NCBI RefSeq assembly: GCF_000729995.1 | Contig: NZ_JNFG01000005.1 | Location: 186,001-250,000, forward strand | DNA: 64,000 nt | Reading direction: 5' to 3' | From: Caballeronia sordidicola | Lineage (GTDB): Bacteria > Pseudomonadota > Gammaproteobacteria > Burkholderiales > Burkholderiaceae | In this document: positions 11,530 through 21,428 of the stretch, piece by piece | Position numbering within the stretch: position 1 is the stretch's first letter | Layout of the letters: each line of letters begins with the position of its first letter | Made by a program: the position numbers and the translations under genes | Notes under the pieces: generated by a model | What the model saw: the letters and a program-made list of their open reading frames with translations, nothing else | The model's database searches: none | What the model was told of the DNA's origin: nothing

Positions 11530-12489
11530 ATGAAATCCACGCTGGATGTATTAATGGGCCGCTTGCGCATGAAGCAGTTGCAGCTGCTGATTGCGCTCGA
11601 CGACCACAAGTCGCTGCATAAAGCGTCGAGCGCGATGTCGATGACGCAATCCGCCGCGAGCAAGGCGCTGGCCGAGCTCGAGTCGATGCTGGAGGCGCCG
11701 CTCTTCGAGCGCGCGAAGAAAGGGCTGGTGCCGAACCAGTTCGGTTTTTGCGTCATCCGTTATGCGCGGCTCCTGGCGGCGGATTTGACGTCGCTGTGCC
11801 AGGAAGTCGCCGATATCCGCTCGGGCACCGGCGGCCGGCTGGCGGTCGGGGCGATCATGGGATCGGTGCCGGAGCTGGTCGTGCCGATCCTGAACGAGCT
11901 GCAGGTGCGCAATCCGGGTTTATCGATTGAAATCGTGGAGGACACGAGTGCGCGAATGCTGGCGCTGCTCGACGAAGGGCGGCTGGACCTGGTGGTCGGC
12001 CGCTCTATTGTCAGCGATGAACCGTCCAGGTACCTCTATCAGCCGCTCGGCGATGAGCCTTTGTCGGTGGTGGTGGGCTTCGATCATCCGCCGTTTGCAT
12101 CCGGCGAGCTGACGTTTGCCGACCTGGGCGGGCATCGGTGGGTCACGTACCCGAGCGCCATGCCCATGCAGGCGCTGTTGCAGCGTGAGATGGATCTGGC
12201 CGGGGCGCAGGTGCCGGTGAGCGCGATCTCGACGGCGTCGACGTTCGTGACGGTCGCGCTGCTGCAATGTAGCGCCGACCTGGTGTCGGTGCTGCCCGCG
12301 GGCGTGGCCCGGCTGTTTTGCAAGCATCGCATGCTGCGCACGCTGCCGATCGGATTCAAGTCGAAGTCGCAGACGTTCGGGATCGTGACGCGCAAGGTGG
12401 GCGTGCTGTCACCGTCGGCGCGCCAGTTTGTCGAGCGCCTGATGGACGCAAGCACGTCGATATCGCTTGCGACCCCAAGCGGGGACTGA
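11530..12489 (+). CDS. LysR-family transcriptional regulator
   Basis: 319 residues from the ATG at 11530; a TTG at 11497 is less likely. The N-terminal winged helix-turn-helix spans about 15-75 (LHKASSAMSMTQSAASKALAEL), followed by the two-lobe effector-binding domain (SVPELVVPIL..., LLDEGRLDLVVGR). It is divergent from the dehydratase and dehydrogenase genes with about 120 bases between, the usual arrangement for a LysR activator of a catabolic unit. The inducer is probably a sugar acid or a pathway intermediate (inference). The family belongs to the GbpR/CbbR-like LysR branch that regulates sugar catabolism; no closer name is justified. Confidence 0.9.
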   Translation: MKSTLDVLMGRLRMKQLQLLIALDDHKSLHKASSAMSMTQSAASKALAELESMLEAPLFERAKKGLVPNQFGFCVIRYARLLAADLTSLCQEVADIRSGTGGRLAVGAIMGSVPELVVPILNELQVRNPGLSIEIVEDTSARMLALLDEGRLDLVVGRSIVSDEPSRYLYQPLGDEPLSVVVGFDHPPFASGELTFADLGGHRWVTYPSAMPMQALLQREMDLAGAQVPVSAISTASTFVTVALLQCSADLVSVLPAGVARLFCKHRMLRTLPIGFKSKSQTFGIVTRKVGVLSPSARQFVERLMDASTSISLATPSGD

Positions 12490-12668
12490 CGCCGGCCAGG
12501 CGGGGGAGCAAGCCAATCTGTTCACCCCGCCATTGTGTCGTCTTATACTTTAGCCACTCGAGTCCGCTACCCGGACCGGGCGTTCCGGCGGGCGCCATCC
12601 ACCCACGCGCCGGCGTTAGCATGACTCCAGGCGCCGACCCCGCGCGCTACAGCTTACGGATTTCGGGC

Positions 12669-13901
12669 ATGAGCCAACCCACCATCGGCGCCTTGAATGG
12701 CCTGGCCACTGCCTTGCGTGGACAGCAGAAAAAGCTCACCGAGCGCTGGATGCAACTGGTCTTTGGCGACGCCGAGGTGGAGCATTCAGACGATCTCACC
12801 CACCGGCAGCTTGCCGACCATATCCCGCGCATTTTCGACGAAATCTGTCTGGTGCTCGAATCGCAGGATATGGACACGCAGGAGCAGGCAATCGAGCACG
12901 ACGCGCGCGAGCACGGAAAATGGCGTTGGCAGCAAGGCTACCGAATAGATGAACTGGTTCGTGAGCTCGACCTGTTGCGTCAGGTCCTGCTCGCGGCCAT
13001 TGGCGAGTACGCACATCGGCATCCCTCGTTCGACCGCAAGCGCGAGGAACGGGCGCGCCTGATCACCGATCAGACGCTCAGTTTCGTGACGCTCACGTCC
13101 GTTCGCGAGGCGGTGGGCGAACGCGACCGGAAACTCGACGATTACACCGGCATGCTGGAGCGCGCGAATCACGAACTGACCCTGCGGCAAAAGTTGATCA
13201 GCGACCTTTACGAAACGCGCATGCAGGTTGCCCGGCGTGTGGCTCACGATCTGCGCAACTTCCTGAACGTATTCGCCACCGCGCTGCAACTGATTGGCCG
13301 CTCACAGGCGAAAAACGAGCGGGCGATCGCGCTCGCGAAACGGCAGGTCGCGGACATGGCCACGCTCGTCGATGAAATGGGCGAATACTCGAAAGTCCTT
13401 GGCGATGACTCCATCCTGACGATCGAGCGTCTCGACCTGACCGAACTTTTCGACGAACTCATGCTGCTCTGCCATGCGTCGGCCCACGCGAAGGGTCTGA
13501 CGCTCAAGGGGCGCGTTGATCCGGCGTTGAGCATGGTCAAGTCCAACCGGCTGAAGATGAAGCAGATTGCGCTGAACCTGCTGTCCAATGCAGTCAAATA
13601 CACGACGACCGGCGAGGTGGAGCTGGCGATGGTCACGTCGGGCGCGACACACTGGACGCTGCGCGTGTCGGACACGGGCATGGGGATCAGCGAAGAGGAT
13701 CGCGAACGGGTATTCGAGGAGTTCGAGCGCGCCGCTTCCGATGAGATTCCCGGCACCGGCTTGGGGCTGGCGATCGTGAAGGAACTCGCGCGCGAACTGC
13801 ACGGCGTAATTCGCTTTGAATCGTACAAGGGCCGCGGCAGCGTGTTCGAAGTGCGTTTTCCGCAGGTGCTTGAAATTAATGACGGGGCTGAGGCGGTTTG
13901 A
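12669..13901 (+). CDS. Cytoplasmic sensor histidine kinase with RsbRD-type N-terminus
   Basis: About 410 residues from the ATG at 12669 (MSQPTIG). An ATG at 12621 is an alternative and neither has a strong RBS. Residues 15-145 resemble the RsbRD/RsbT-co-antagonist N-terminal domain (helical, RWMQLVFGD..., WRWQQGYRIDELVREL). A coiled coil (about 145-185) leads to a HisKA domain with His193 in RRVAHDLRNFLN and a HATPase domain with N box LNLLSNAVKYT and G boxes DTGMGIS and GTGLGLAIV. There are no transmembrane helices, so it senses a cytoplasmic signal. No response regulator is adjacent. Convergent with dinB. Confidence 0.88.
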   Translation: MSQPTIGALNGLATALRGQQKKLTERWMQLVFGDAEVEHSDDLTHRQLADHIPRIFDEICLVLESQDMDTQEQAIEHDAREHGKWRWQQGYRIDELVRELDLLRQVLLAAIGEYAHRHPSFDRKREERARLITDQTLSFVTLTSVREAVGERDRKLDDYTGMLERANHELTLRQKLISDLYETRMQVARRVAHDLRNFLNVFATALQLIGRSQAKNERAIALAKRQVADMATLVDEMGEYSKVLGDDSILTIERLDLTELFDELMLLCHASAHAKGLTLKGRVDPALSMVKSNRLKMKQIALNLLSNAVKYTTTGEVELAMVTSGATHWTLRVSDTGMGISEEDRERVFEEFERAASDEIPGTGLGLAIVKELARELHGVIRFESYKGRGSVFEVRFPQVLEINDGAEAV

Positions 13902-14001
13902 GATCGGGCGGGTATCTGATGTTGCGTGGCCGGCCGGGTAGCGAATGTTGCTTGCTGCGTCTTCCACAAGATCGCCTTGAAACACGCCCATTCTTTCCTG
14001 G

Positions 14002-15159
14002 CTAATCGGCCGCGAACGGCAATTCACCCTGAACCGATTGCGGCTCGGCGACGTACGATCCCGTCGGCAGTAACGCCGTCACGCGCACCCCGAGCAAACG
14101 CAGTCGCCGGTCTAGCGGGACGCGCTTCAGGCACTCGGTTGCAGCACGGCGGATTTCCATTCCATCGGCCGTTGGAAACGGGACCGTCAGGTCACGCGTG
14201 ACCGTGCTGAAGTCGTTATAGCGCAGCTTGATGCCGACCGTGCGACCCTCGTAGCCCTTGCGCCGCAGGTCATCGGCCACGCGCGTACAGAGGTCGGTAA
14301 ACGCCGCCGAGAGTTCTGCCCGATCGTGGCGTACATGCAGGTCGCGCTCGAAAGTGGTTTCGCGGCTCATCGACTTCGGCTCGGAGCTGACCACGACGGG
14401 CCGTTCGTCGAACCCCTGCGCCACTTCCAGGAGCCATGCCGAGTAAGTCCGGCCAAAGCGGGCTTGCAGGATCTCGGGGTCCGCGCGCGCCAGGTCACCG
14501 ACGGTTTCGATACCGAGAGCCGCCAGTTTTTCATTCGCCTTCGGCCCGATGCCGTTCACCTTGCGTACGGGTAGCGGCCAGATTCGCAACGGGATGTCGG
14601 CGGGGGTGAGGATGGTCAGGCCGTCGGGTTTATCCAGTTCCGAGCCGATCTTTGCCAGCAGCTTGTTCGGCGCGACGCTGATCGAACATGACAGGGCGGT
14701 CGCGTCGCGCACGGCCTGCTTGATGCGTGCAGCGGTCTCGGCGGGGTCCCCCGGCAGGTCCGTCAGGTCGATGTAGATTTCATCGATACCGCGGTTCTCG
14801 ATCTGCGTGGTGAACGTGCCCACTGCCTCCTTGAAGAGGCGCGAGTAGTGCCGGTATGAGTCGAAGTCGGTGGGCAGAAGGATGGCGTCCGGCGCGAGCT
14901 GCGCCGCTTTCATCATGCCCATGGCGGAAAACACACCAAACGCGCGCGCTTCGTAGGTTGAGGTGGTGACAACGCCGCGGCCTACGTAATCGCGCAGACG
15001 CTTGAAGCGCCGGGTGCCGTCAGGCAGTGTTTCAGGCGTGGCGTTCCTGCCGCCGCCAATCACCACCGGCTGGCCGCGCAGTTCCGGATACCGCAGCAGT
15101 TCGACGGACGCATAAAAGGCGTCCATGTCGAGATGCGCGATGTACCGTGTGGCAGTCAT
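14002..15159 (-). CDS. dinB: DNA polymerase IV
   Basis: 385 residues from the ATG at 15159 (MTATRY), with GGAG upstream; a GTG at 15177 is rejected. Y-family polymerase: first metal aspartate in HLDMDAFYASVE, second pair in GIDEIYIDLT, fingers SYEARAFGV, helix-hairpin-helix GIGPKANEKLAALGI, little-finger domain, and a C-terminal QGELPF that matches the beta-clamp-binding motif. It performs error-prone translesion synthesis. A perfect LexA-type box lies 95 bases upstream, so SOS control is expected. Confidence 0.95.
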   Translation of the reverse strand: MTATRYIAHLDMDAFYASVELLRYPELRGQPVVIGGGRNATPETLPDGTRRFKRLRDYVGRGVVTTSTYEARAFGVFSAMGMMKAAQLAPDAILLPTDFDSYRHYSRLFKEAVGTFTTQIENRGIDEIYIDLTDLPGDPAETAARIKQAVRDATALSCSISVAPNKLLAKIGSELDKPDGLTILTPADIPLRIWPLPVRKVNGIGPKANEKLAALGIETVGDLARADPEILQARFGRTYSAWLLEVAQGFDERPVVVSSEPKSMSRETTFERDLHVRHDRAELSAAFTDLCTRVADDLRRKGYEGRTVGIKLRYNDFSTVTRDLTVPFPTADGMEIRRAATECLKRVPLDRRLRLLGVRVTALLPTGSYVAEPQSVQGELPFAAD

Positions 15160-15253
15160 TGCTGCGCTCCAGCACACAAGAGGCTTGACGCGATTGACAC
15201 GTTAAAACCGCAAGTGCCGACATTTCCATTGGGAACGGACATGACCTGAATGG

Positions 15254-15269
15254 CTGTATGGATGTACAG
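15254..15269 (-). promoter_or_regulatory. LexA (SOS) box of dinB
   Basis: CTGT-N8-ACAG in exact E. coli-type spacing (CTGTATGGATGTACAG), flanked by AT-rich sequence, 95 bases upstream of the dinB ATG. Betaproteobacterial LexA uses the same consensus. Confidence 0.8.
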
Positions 15270-15610
15270 TATTTTACATCAAAAGTGCTGGGAGCAATAC
15301 CGTGGGGGAGAGGAATTAGCTCGACTGCGCGTCATTCAAAATCAAAGGCATGCAAACAAATTCGGTCACGCGGCAGATGACGCGGAATCGAATAAATCGG
15401 GCTCGCGGGATTTGTGACGCGAATTTTGTTGGATTGGCGGGAGTGTGAGAGCGGCGCGCGTTGCCGGTTGCGACAGGCTGCGTGAGGCCGCTTACGGTCA
15501 TTCGATCCGTGAACGTGAATCGTCGACAAACCGTCCGGCGCGTGGCGCGGTGGATGCTATCGTCAGGCACGCGCCAATTGACGAGGCAGGTGTGAAGTGA
15601 CGCGCATGCG
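15270..15610. other. Intergenic region, nothing recognised
   Basis: About 340 bases between the SOS box and the acetyltransferase stop. The ORFs here have no family resemblance and no RBS. It may hold the 3' untranslated region of the acetyltransferase gene, which runs toward it. Confidence 0.35.
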
Positions 15611-16045
15611 TCAAGATGGCTTGTAGACGTCCGGTCGCAAAACCTCCATGAAACGCCATGCGTTCCCGAGTTCGGTGAAGCCGAACTGCGCATAGAGCGA
15701 ATGCGCGTCCGATGTCAGCAGCAGAAGACGGCGAAGGCCCGAAAGATCCGGGTGTTGCATCACTTCGTGCATCAGCCATTTCGACAAACCTTTGCCCCGG
15801 TGCGCCTCCAGAATGAACACATCGGCGACGAGTGCAAATGTTGCCCTGTCAGTGACGACGCGAGCCAGGCCGACCTGCGCCGCCGCCTGATAGATGCCGA
15901 AGCACAGCGAATTAGCGATCGACTTTTCGACGACCTCTCGAGGTATGCCGGCGGCCCAATACGAATCGTTCGACAGAAACCTGAAAATCATTTCGTGGTC
16001 AAGGCGCGCTGCATCAGTCGAAATTTCGTATCCGGCGATAGTCAT
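15611..16045 (-). CDS. GNAT-family N-acetyltransferase
   Basis: 144 residues if started at the ATG at 16045 (MTIAGYEIS); an upstream frame to 16129 exists, but the related short GNAT proteins begin near this point with a YEISTDAARLD-like segment. The acetyl-CoA loop is seen as EAHRGKGLSKWLM, preceded by the beta strand ALVADVFIL, and the C-terminus has LYAQFGFTEL. It transfers acetyl groups to an unknown amine. No operon partner. The RBS is weak, so the start is uncertain; the family is secure. Confidence 0.82.
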   Translation of the reverse strand: MTIAGYEISTDAARLDHEMIFRFLSNDSYWAAGIPREVVEKSIANSLCFGIYQAAAQVGLARVVTDRATFALVADVFILEAHRGKGLSKWLMHEVMQHPDLSGLRRLLLLTSDAHSLYAQFGFTELGNAWRFMEVLRPDVYKPS

Positions 16046-16637
16046 GGTCACGGTACCGTTCTCGTGGAGTTGGCGATGGGCGACTAGCTTCGTCAGGCGA
16101 CTATCAGGCCGCATCGATAGGTGCGCCATCGCTTGTTAGTGGCGCCTCCACCGTGAGTCAACCTGACTTTTGGCTCATTTGGCTCAACACGTCTATCGAA
16201 GATTCTGAAGGCGAAGCCCTTCGTTTGACATCTACAGTGCCTTTGCTCTCACCAACACAGTTGCATTCACCCATGTGATACGGGAGGGCCGGTATTGAAG
16301 ATGGCGCGCATACACGCGCCGCAAGCGTATTCAGCTTGTTGAGACGGCGGACAGACGACGGCTTATCGGTCGCCGGCTCTATTTGCACGACGGGAATCTT
16401 CTCCTTGCCGCGTGCTGGCCGCGTCAGCCGCGGGCTAGTGACGCAGTCTTTACGCCGTTTTAATGTCACCGCATGAAACTCAGTGCGCTCTTGATGTGGA
16501 CTTCCGTAAATTACCGCGGATGTTCACAACCAAAGTCCAGTCATGCATAAGTTGTCCCCCTCAAAACGAAATCGCAATTCCGTCTGTATCAAGACGTTCC
16601 CCGAGCTTCGCATCAGTCATTCAAGAGCGCTCCAATC
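16046..16637. other. Divergent region upstream of kdp, no gene seen
   Basis: About 590 bases between the acetyltransferase start and kdpF. A 100-codon minus frame at 16158-16469 has unconvincing composition and no RBS. The kdp promoter and KdpE-binding site should lie just upstream of 16638, but no clear KdpE box was recognised. Confidence 0.35.
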
Positions 16638-16718
16638 ATGACCTGGTTAGCCGGTTTGCTCGCGACCGCCTTGTTCGCCTATTTGCTCTACGCCCTCATC
16701 AGACCCGAGCTCTTTTGA
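16638..16718 (+). CDS. kdpF: KdpF small subunit of the potassium ATPase
   Basis: 26-residue hydrophobic peptide (starts MTWLAGLLA, ends YALIRPELF) forming one transmembrane helix. Length, the charged C-terminal end and the position ahead of kdpA match KdpF, a lipid-like stabiliser of the KdpABC complex in the inner membrane. Confidence 0.85.
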   Translation: MTWLAGLLATALFAYLLYALIRPELF

Positions 16719-16765
16719 TCAAGCGCTGCGCCTCCCACACTTTTTGATGACCCTTGGTAATACTC

Positions 16766-16849
16766 ATGAGCGATCTGATATTCATCGCCGTGTCGCTGGC
16801 TTTTTTCGCCACCACGGCAGCGTTCGTATGCGCATTGGACAGGATCTGA
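16766..16849 (+). CDS. Second small single-helix protein in the kdp operon
   Basis: 27 residues (MSDLIFIAVS...ALDRI), one predicted transmembrane helix (about 4-23), lying 47 bases after kdpF and 9 bases before kdpA. It keeps reading-frame integrity and a membrane-peptide composition but differs from KdpF. Small ORFs of this kind occur at this place in other proteobacterial kdp operons, so it is probably translated; whether it binds the Kdp complex is unknown. Confidence 0.6.
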   Translation: MSDLIFIAVSLAFFATTAAFVCALDRI

Positions 16850-16858
16850 GAAACCGAT

Positions 16859-18562
16859 ATGCTCAATGATCTCGTTCAATTCGCGCTTTTTCTGGTCGCC
16901 ATGACCGCGCTTGCGGTGCTTATGGGGAAGTGGCTGACCCGCGTGTTCATGCGTAAGCATCATGGACTGCCGGAACGCTGGACCTACGGCCTGCTCGGCA
17001 TCGATCCCGCCGAGGCGATGTCGTGGAAGCGCTACGGCATGGCCCTGGTGCTGAGCAATGCGGCCATGATGCTGCTTGGCTATTTCCTGCTGCGCATACA
17101 AGACTGGCTGCCCTTCGATTCACTCCTGCGTGCAGCGCAAACACCCGATCTCGCGTTCAACACGGCTGCGTCGTTCGTCACCAACACCAACTGGCAGTCG
17201 TACTCGGGTGAGAACAGCCTGTCCAACTTCTCGCAGATGGCGGCGATCACTTTCCTGATGGTGGTGAGCGCCGCGACGGGTGTAGCGGCATGCGGCGGCT
17301 TCATTCGCGGACTGAGCCGCAGGAGCACGCAGGACATTGGCAATTACTGGGTGGATTTCACGCGGGTCGTCTATCGCGTGCTGCTTCCGGTATGCCTGCT
17401 TCTCGCCCTCGTCTACGTATGGCAAGGCATACCGCAAACGCTCAGCAGCGAGGCCGTGGCCACCACGCTGGAAGGCGTGAAACAGCACATCGTGATGGGG
17501 CCTGTGGCCAGTCTCGAGTCGATCAAGCATATCGGCACCGATGGCGGCGGCTTCTTCGGCATGAACTCGGCTCATCCGTTCGAGAATCCCACGCCGTTCA
17601 CCAACACGTTGCACATGCTTAGTATGCTGCTGATCCCGGCGGCGCTTACCTATACCTTCGGCAGCATGCTGCTGCGCCGCCGGCAGGGTTGGGCGTTCTT
17701 CGGCGCCTTCGTGGTCATGTTCATCGGCTTCCTTGCCATCGTTTACAGCGCCGAGCAACACGGCAATCCCCTGTTCACCCCGCTCGGCGTCGACCAGCAG
17801 CAAAGCACGCTGCAGGCGGGTGGCAACATGGAGGGCAAGGAGCTGCGCTTCGGCATCGGCCAGACCAGCCTGTTCGTGGCAGTGACCACGGCCGGCACAA
17901 CGGGTTCGGTAAATGCGATGCACGATTCGCTGACACCGCTCGGCGGTCTCGTTCCGATTGCGGAAATGATGCTCAACAACGTGTTCGGCGGCGACGGCGT
18001 GGGCTTCATCAACCTCATTACGTTCGCTATCCTGACCGTGTTCCTGGTGGGCATGATGATAGGGCGCACACCCGAATTCCTGGGCAAGAAGATCGAGGCC
18101 CGGGAGATGAAGCTCGTCATGCTGGCTGTGCTCGCTCATCCGCTTTGCATCCTCGCGTTCACCGCGTTGGCGGTCAGCGTGCCCGGGACGACCGATGCCC
18201 TGAACAATTCCGGTCCGCATGGCTTCAGCGAAGTGCTCTACGCCTACACATCTGCGACCGCCAACAATGGCTCGGCCTTCGGCGGGCTCAGCACCAACAC
18301 GCCGTTCTTCAACACAACCATCGGCCTCGCCATGCTGTTTGGCCGCTTCTTCACGCTCCTTCCGATGCTCGCAGTAGCGGGCGCGCTCGCGGCCAAGAAG
18401 ACCACCCCGGAAGGGCTCGGAACGCTGCCCACCGCCACGCCGCTCTTCACCGGACTCCTGGTCTTCGTGGTCGTGCTCGTGGGCGGCCTGACATTCTTCC
18501 CGGCGCTCGCACTTGGGCCGATCGTCGAGCAACTGATGCTTTCGAGCAGCCATCTCTTCTAA
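16859..18562 (+). CDS. kdpA: Potassium-transporting ATPase subunit A
   Basis: 567-residue SKT-superfamily channel-like subunit with about ten transmembrane helices. The four selectivity-filter loops are visible: [36 protein letters not shown] and [13 protein letters not shown]. KdpA takes up K+ from the periplasm and passes it to KdpB. Length and motifs are complete. It is followed by kdpC after 10 bases instead of kdpB. Confidence 0.97.
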   Translation: MLNDLVQFALFLVAMTALAVLMGKWLTRVFMRKHHGLPERWTYGLLGIDPAEAMSWKRYGMALVLSNAAMMLLGYFLLRIQDWLPFDSLLRAAQTPDLAFNTAASFVTNTNWQSYSGENSLSNFSQMAAITFLMVVSAATGVAACGGFIRGLSRRSTQDIGNYWVDFTRVVYRVLLPVCLLLALVYVWQGIPQTLSSEAVATTLEGVKQHIVMGPVASLESIKHIGTDGGGFFGMNSAHPFENPTPFTNTLHMLSMLLIPAALTYTFGSMLLRRRQGWAFFGAFVVMFIGFLAIVYSAEQHGNPLFTPLGVDQQQSTLQAGGNMEGKELRFGIGQTSLFVAVTTAGTTGSVNAMHDSLTPLGGLVPIAEMMLNNVFGGDGVGFINLITFAILTVFLVGMMIGRTPEFLGKKIEAREMKLVMLAVLAHPLCILAFTALAVSVPGTTDALNNSGPHGFSEVLYAYTSATANNGSAFGGLSTNTPFFNTTIGLAMLFGRFFTLLPMLAVAGALAAKKTTPEGLGTLPTATPLFTGLLVFVVVLVGGLTFFPALALGPIVEQLMLSSSHLF

Positions 18563-18572
18563 GGACATCGCC

Positions 18573-19241
18573 ATGACTGCAATCAATCAAACGCGTGGCC
18601 CCGGCGCGCCAGTGTCCAAGGGCCTGTTGCGCCCGGTGCTGGTGTCCGCGGTTCTCTTCATGGGGGTGACGGGACTCGCCTATCCCCTCCTGACCACCGG
18701 GCTGGCGCAGATGCTGTTTCCAGATCAGTCGCGCGGCAGCCTGATCGAGCGCGACGGGGCGCCGATCGGCTCGGCCGTCATCGGCCAGGATTTCACGAAA
18801 CCGCAGTATTTCCACCCGCGCCCGAGCGCAACCACAGGTGCCGATCCGGCGTCGTCGAGCCAGACCATCGCTCAACCCTATAACGCCGCGTTGAGCGCCG
18901 GCAGCAATTACGGACCGACGAACAAGAAACTGATCGACCAGGTGCGCGCAAGAGCGCAGGCCTATCGCACTGAAAACGGGCTCGCGGCGAACTCGCCCGT
19001 GCCCGTCGATGCCGTCACCGCGTCGGCGTCGGGCCTGGATCCCGATATCTCTCTGGCCAACGCGCTCGCGCAAGCCGAACGCGTTGGCCGTGCGCGCGGC
19101 ATGCCCTCGCTGAGCGTCAAAGCGCTCATCGGGCATGAGTCAACCCCGCTCCAGCTCGGCATGCTGGGCGAACCCCGCGTGAATGTGCTTAAGCTCAATC
19201 TGGCTCTGGATGCCCTTGCGGCACAGCGGCCTGCTCAGTAA
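18573..19241 (+). CDS. kdpC: Potassium-transporting ATPase subunit C
   Basis: 222 residues: N-terminal helix (about 18-40, [20 protein letters not shown]), then the periplasmic domain with [20 protein letters not shown] and [18 protein letters not shown], the hallmark KdpC segments. KdpC stabilises the ATPase and raises ATP affinity of KdpB. Somewhat longer than E. coli KdpC (about 190). Located between kdpA and kdpB, which differs from the usual A-B-C order. Confidence 0.95.
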   Translation: MTAINQTRGPGAPVSKGLLRPVLVSAVLFMGVTGLAYPLLTTGLAQMLFPDQSRGSLIERDGAPIGSAVIGQDFTKPQYFHPRPSATTGADPASSSQTIAQPYNAALSAGSNYGPTNKKLIDQVRARAQAYRTENGLAANSPVPVDAVTASASGLDPDISLANALAQAERVGRARGMPSLSVKALIGHESTPLQLGMLGEPRVNVLKLNLALDALAAQRPAQ

Positions 19242-19255
19242 CCGAAAGGCTTGGT

Positions 19256-21340
19256 ATGAATTCGCAAAACAAGAGTTTGATATCCGACGTGGCGGCGCCG
19301 CACGTGCACGCAATTCCGCTGAACTGGAGCACGATCCTGAGCGAAGCGTTCAGGAAACTGTCGCCACGGGCTCAATTGAAGAATCCGGTCATGTTCGTGG
19401 TGTATATCGGCAGCATCGTCACGACGCTATTGTGGCTGCAAGCGCTGTTCGGCCACGCCGATGCACCGTCCGGCTTCATCCTGGCAATCACTGTCTGGCT
19501 CTGGTTCACGGTGCTGTTCGCCAACGCCGCCGAAGCGCTGGCCGAGGGGCGCGGCAAGGCCCAGGCGGCGGCCTTGCGGGGGGCGCGCAGGCGCGTCTAT
19601 GCCAGGGTCCTGAATGAGCCGCGCTTTGACAGCCCGTCGTATCCCCTGTCGAGCGACGAACTCGTCGCGGGCAAGATCGTGCTGGTGCAGGCAGGCGAGA
19701 TGATTCCCGCCGACGGCGAAGTGATCGAAGGCGTGGCGTCCGTCGACGAGTCCACGATTACCGGTGAATCCGCTCCCGTGATCCGTCAATCAGGCGGGGA
19801 TCTGTCGTCGGTCACCGGGGGCACGAAGGTGTTGTCGGACTGGCTCATCGTGCGGGTCACAGCCAATCCCGGCGAAGCGTTCCTCGACCGCATGATCGCG
19901 ATGATCGAGGGCGCCAAGCGCGCGAAGACGCCCAATGAAGTTGCGCTCACTATCCTGCTGGTGGCGCTGACCATCATCTTCCTGCTGGTGTGCATGACGC
20001 TCCTGCCGTTTTCGAACTTCAGCGTCGCCGTCACAGGCAATGGCGCGCCGGTGGGCATCACGGTGCTGATCGCGCTGCTCATCTGCCTGATTCCGACCAC
20101 CATCGGCGCGCTGCTGTCGGCAATCGGTGTCGCCGGCATGAGCCGCATGCTCAAGGCCAACGTGATCGCCACCTCGGGGCGGGCGATTGAAGCAGCGGGC
20201 GACGTTGACGTGCTGCTGCTTGACAAGACGGGCACCATCACGCTCGGAAACCGCGAAGCCGCCGCGTTCGTGCCGGCCAGGGGCGTCGCCGAGCAACTGC
20301 TGGCCGATACGGCGCAACTCGCCTCGCTCGCGGACGAAACGCCTGAAGGCCGCTCGATCGTGGTGCTGGCCAAGAAACGCTTCAACCTGCGCGGCCGCGA
20401 TCTGCAGGATAGTCAGCCGATACCGTTCAGCGCGCATACGCGCATGAGCGGCGTAGATATTGGCAGCCGGCAAATCCGCAAGGGCGCGGCTCAAGCGATC
20501 CGGGCGCACATTCGAAGCCTGAATGGGTTGTTCCCGGAGGATGTCGATCAGGCGGTGGAGGAAATCTCGCGTCGCGGCAGCACGCCGCTCGTGGTGTCGG
20601 ACGGCGAGCGTGTGCTCGGCGTGGTTGAGCTCAAGGACATCGTGAAGGGCGGCATCAAGGAGCGTTTCTCCGAACTGCGCCGCATGGGCATCAAGACCGT
20701 GATGATCACCGGCGACAATCGTCTGACAGCCGCGGCGATCGCGGCCGAAGCAGGCGTCGACGACTATCTCGCGGAGGCCACGCCCGAGGACAAGCTCAAC
20801 CTGATCCGCCAGTACCAGGCTGAGGGACGCCTGGTCGCGATGACCGGCGACGGCACCAATGACGCGCCGGCGCTTGCCCAGGCCGACGTTGCGGTGGCGA
20901 TGAACAGCGGCACGCAGGCTGCCAAGGAAGCGGGCAACATGGTCGACCTGGACAGCAATCCGACGAAACTGCTGCGGATAGTCGAGGTGGGCAAGCAGAT
21001 GATCATGACGCGTGGTGCGCTCACCACGTTCAGCGTGGCGAACGATCTGGCCAAGTACTTCGCCATCATCCCGGCCGCGTTCGTCGCGACCTATCCGGCG
21101 CTTGCCGCGCTCAACATCATGGGGCTGCACAGCCCGTCGTCGGCGATCCTCTCGGCGGTGATCTTCAACGCGCTCATTATTGTCGCGCTTATCCCGCTCG
21201 CACTACGAGGGGTGAAGTATCGCGCCGAGACAGCCCAGCGGCTGTTGTCACGCAACCTGCTAATCTACGGTGTAGGGGGTGTGATCGCTCCTTTCATCGG
21301 CATCAAGCTGATCGATCTGCTGATCACACCGTTTCTATGA
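19256..21340 (+). CDS. kdpB: Potassium-transporting P-type ATPase subunit B
   Basis: 694 residues. P-type ATPase motifs in order: [10 protein letters not shown] (actuator; the serine phosphorylated in E. coli KdpB is in this loop), LLICLIPTT (membrane helix), DKTGTIT (phosphorylated Asp), [12 protein letters not shown] and [21 protein letters not shown] (hinge and Mg site). It couples ATP hydrolysis to K+ import through KdpA. Starts 14 bases after kdpC. An 88-base gap follows before kdpD. Confidence 0.97.
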   Translation: MNSQNKSLISDVAAPHVHAIPLNWSTILSEAFRKLSPRAQLKNPVMFVVYIGSIVTTLLWLQALFGHADAPSGFILAITVWLWFTVLFANAAEALAEGRGKAQAAALRGARRRVYARVLNEPRFDSPSYPLSSDELVAGKIVLVQAGEMIPADGEVIEGVASVDESTITGESAPVIRQSGGDLSSVTGGTKVLSDWLIVRVTANPGEAFLDRMIAMIEGAKRAKTPNEVALTILLVALTIIFLLVCMTLLPFSNFSVAVTGNGAPVGITVLIALLICLIPTTIGALLSAIGVAGMSRMLKANVIATSGRAIEAAGDVDVLLLDKTGTITLGNREAAAFVPARGVAEQLLADTAQLASLADETPEGRSIVVLAKKRFNLRGRDLQDSQPIPFSAHTRMSGVDIGSRQIRKGAAQAIRAHIRSLNGLFPEDVDQAVEEISRRGSTPLVVSDGERVLGVVELKDIVKGGIKERFSELRRMGIKTVMITGDNRLTAAAIAAEAGVDDYLAEATPEDKLNLIRQYQAEGRLVAMTGDGTNDAPALAQADVAVAMNSGTQAAKEAGNMVDLDSNPTKLLRIVEVGKQMIMTRGALTTFSVANDLAKYFAIIPAAFVATYPALAALNIMGLHSPSSAILSAVIFNALIIVALIPLALRGVKYRAETAQRLLSRNLLIYGVGGVIAPFIGIKLIDLLITPFL

Positions 21341-21428
21341 GCTTGTCCGCGCGTGGCTCCTGGCGGCGTTGCATCGCTGACGCTTGGCGCACCGCGCGTC
21401 AGCCCGCAAGCATCGGCAATGACGCATC

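Noticed and set aside
16158..16469. 103-codon minus frame upstream of kdp
   Set aside because: No RBS, no family resemblance, and lies in a likely promoter region.
17120..18586. 488-codon minus frame opposite kdpA (similar frames at 19790-21130 and 22635-24092)
   Set aside because: Antisense shadows of kdpA, kdpB and kdpD with abnormal His/Arg/Glu-rich composition.
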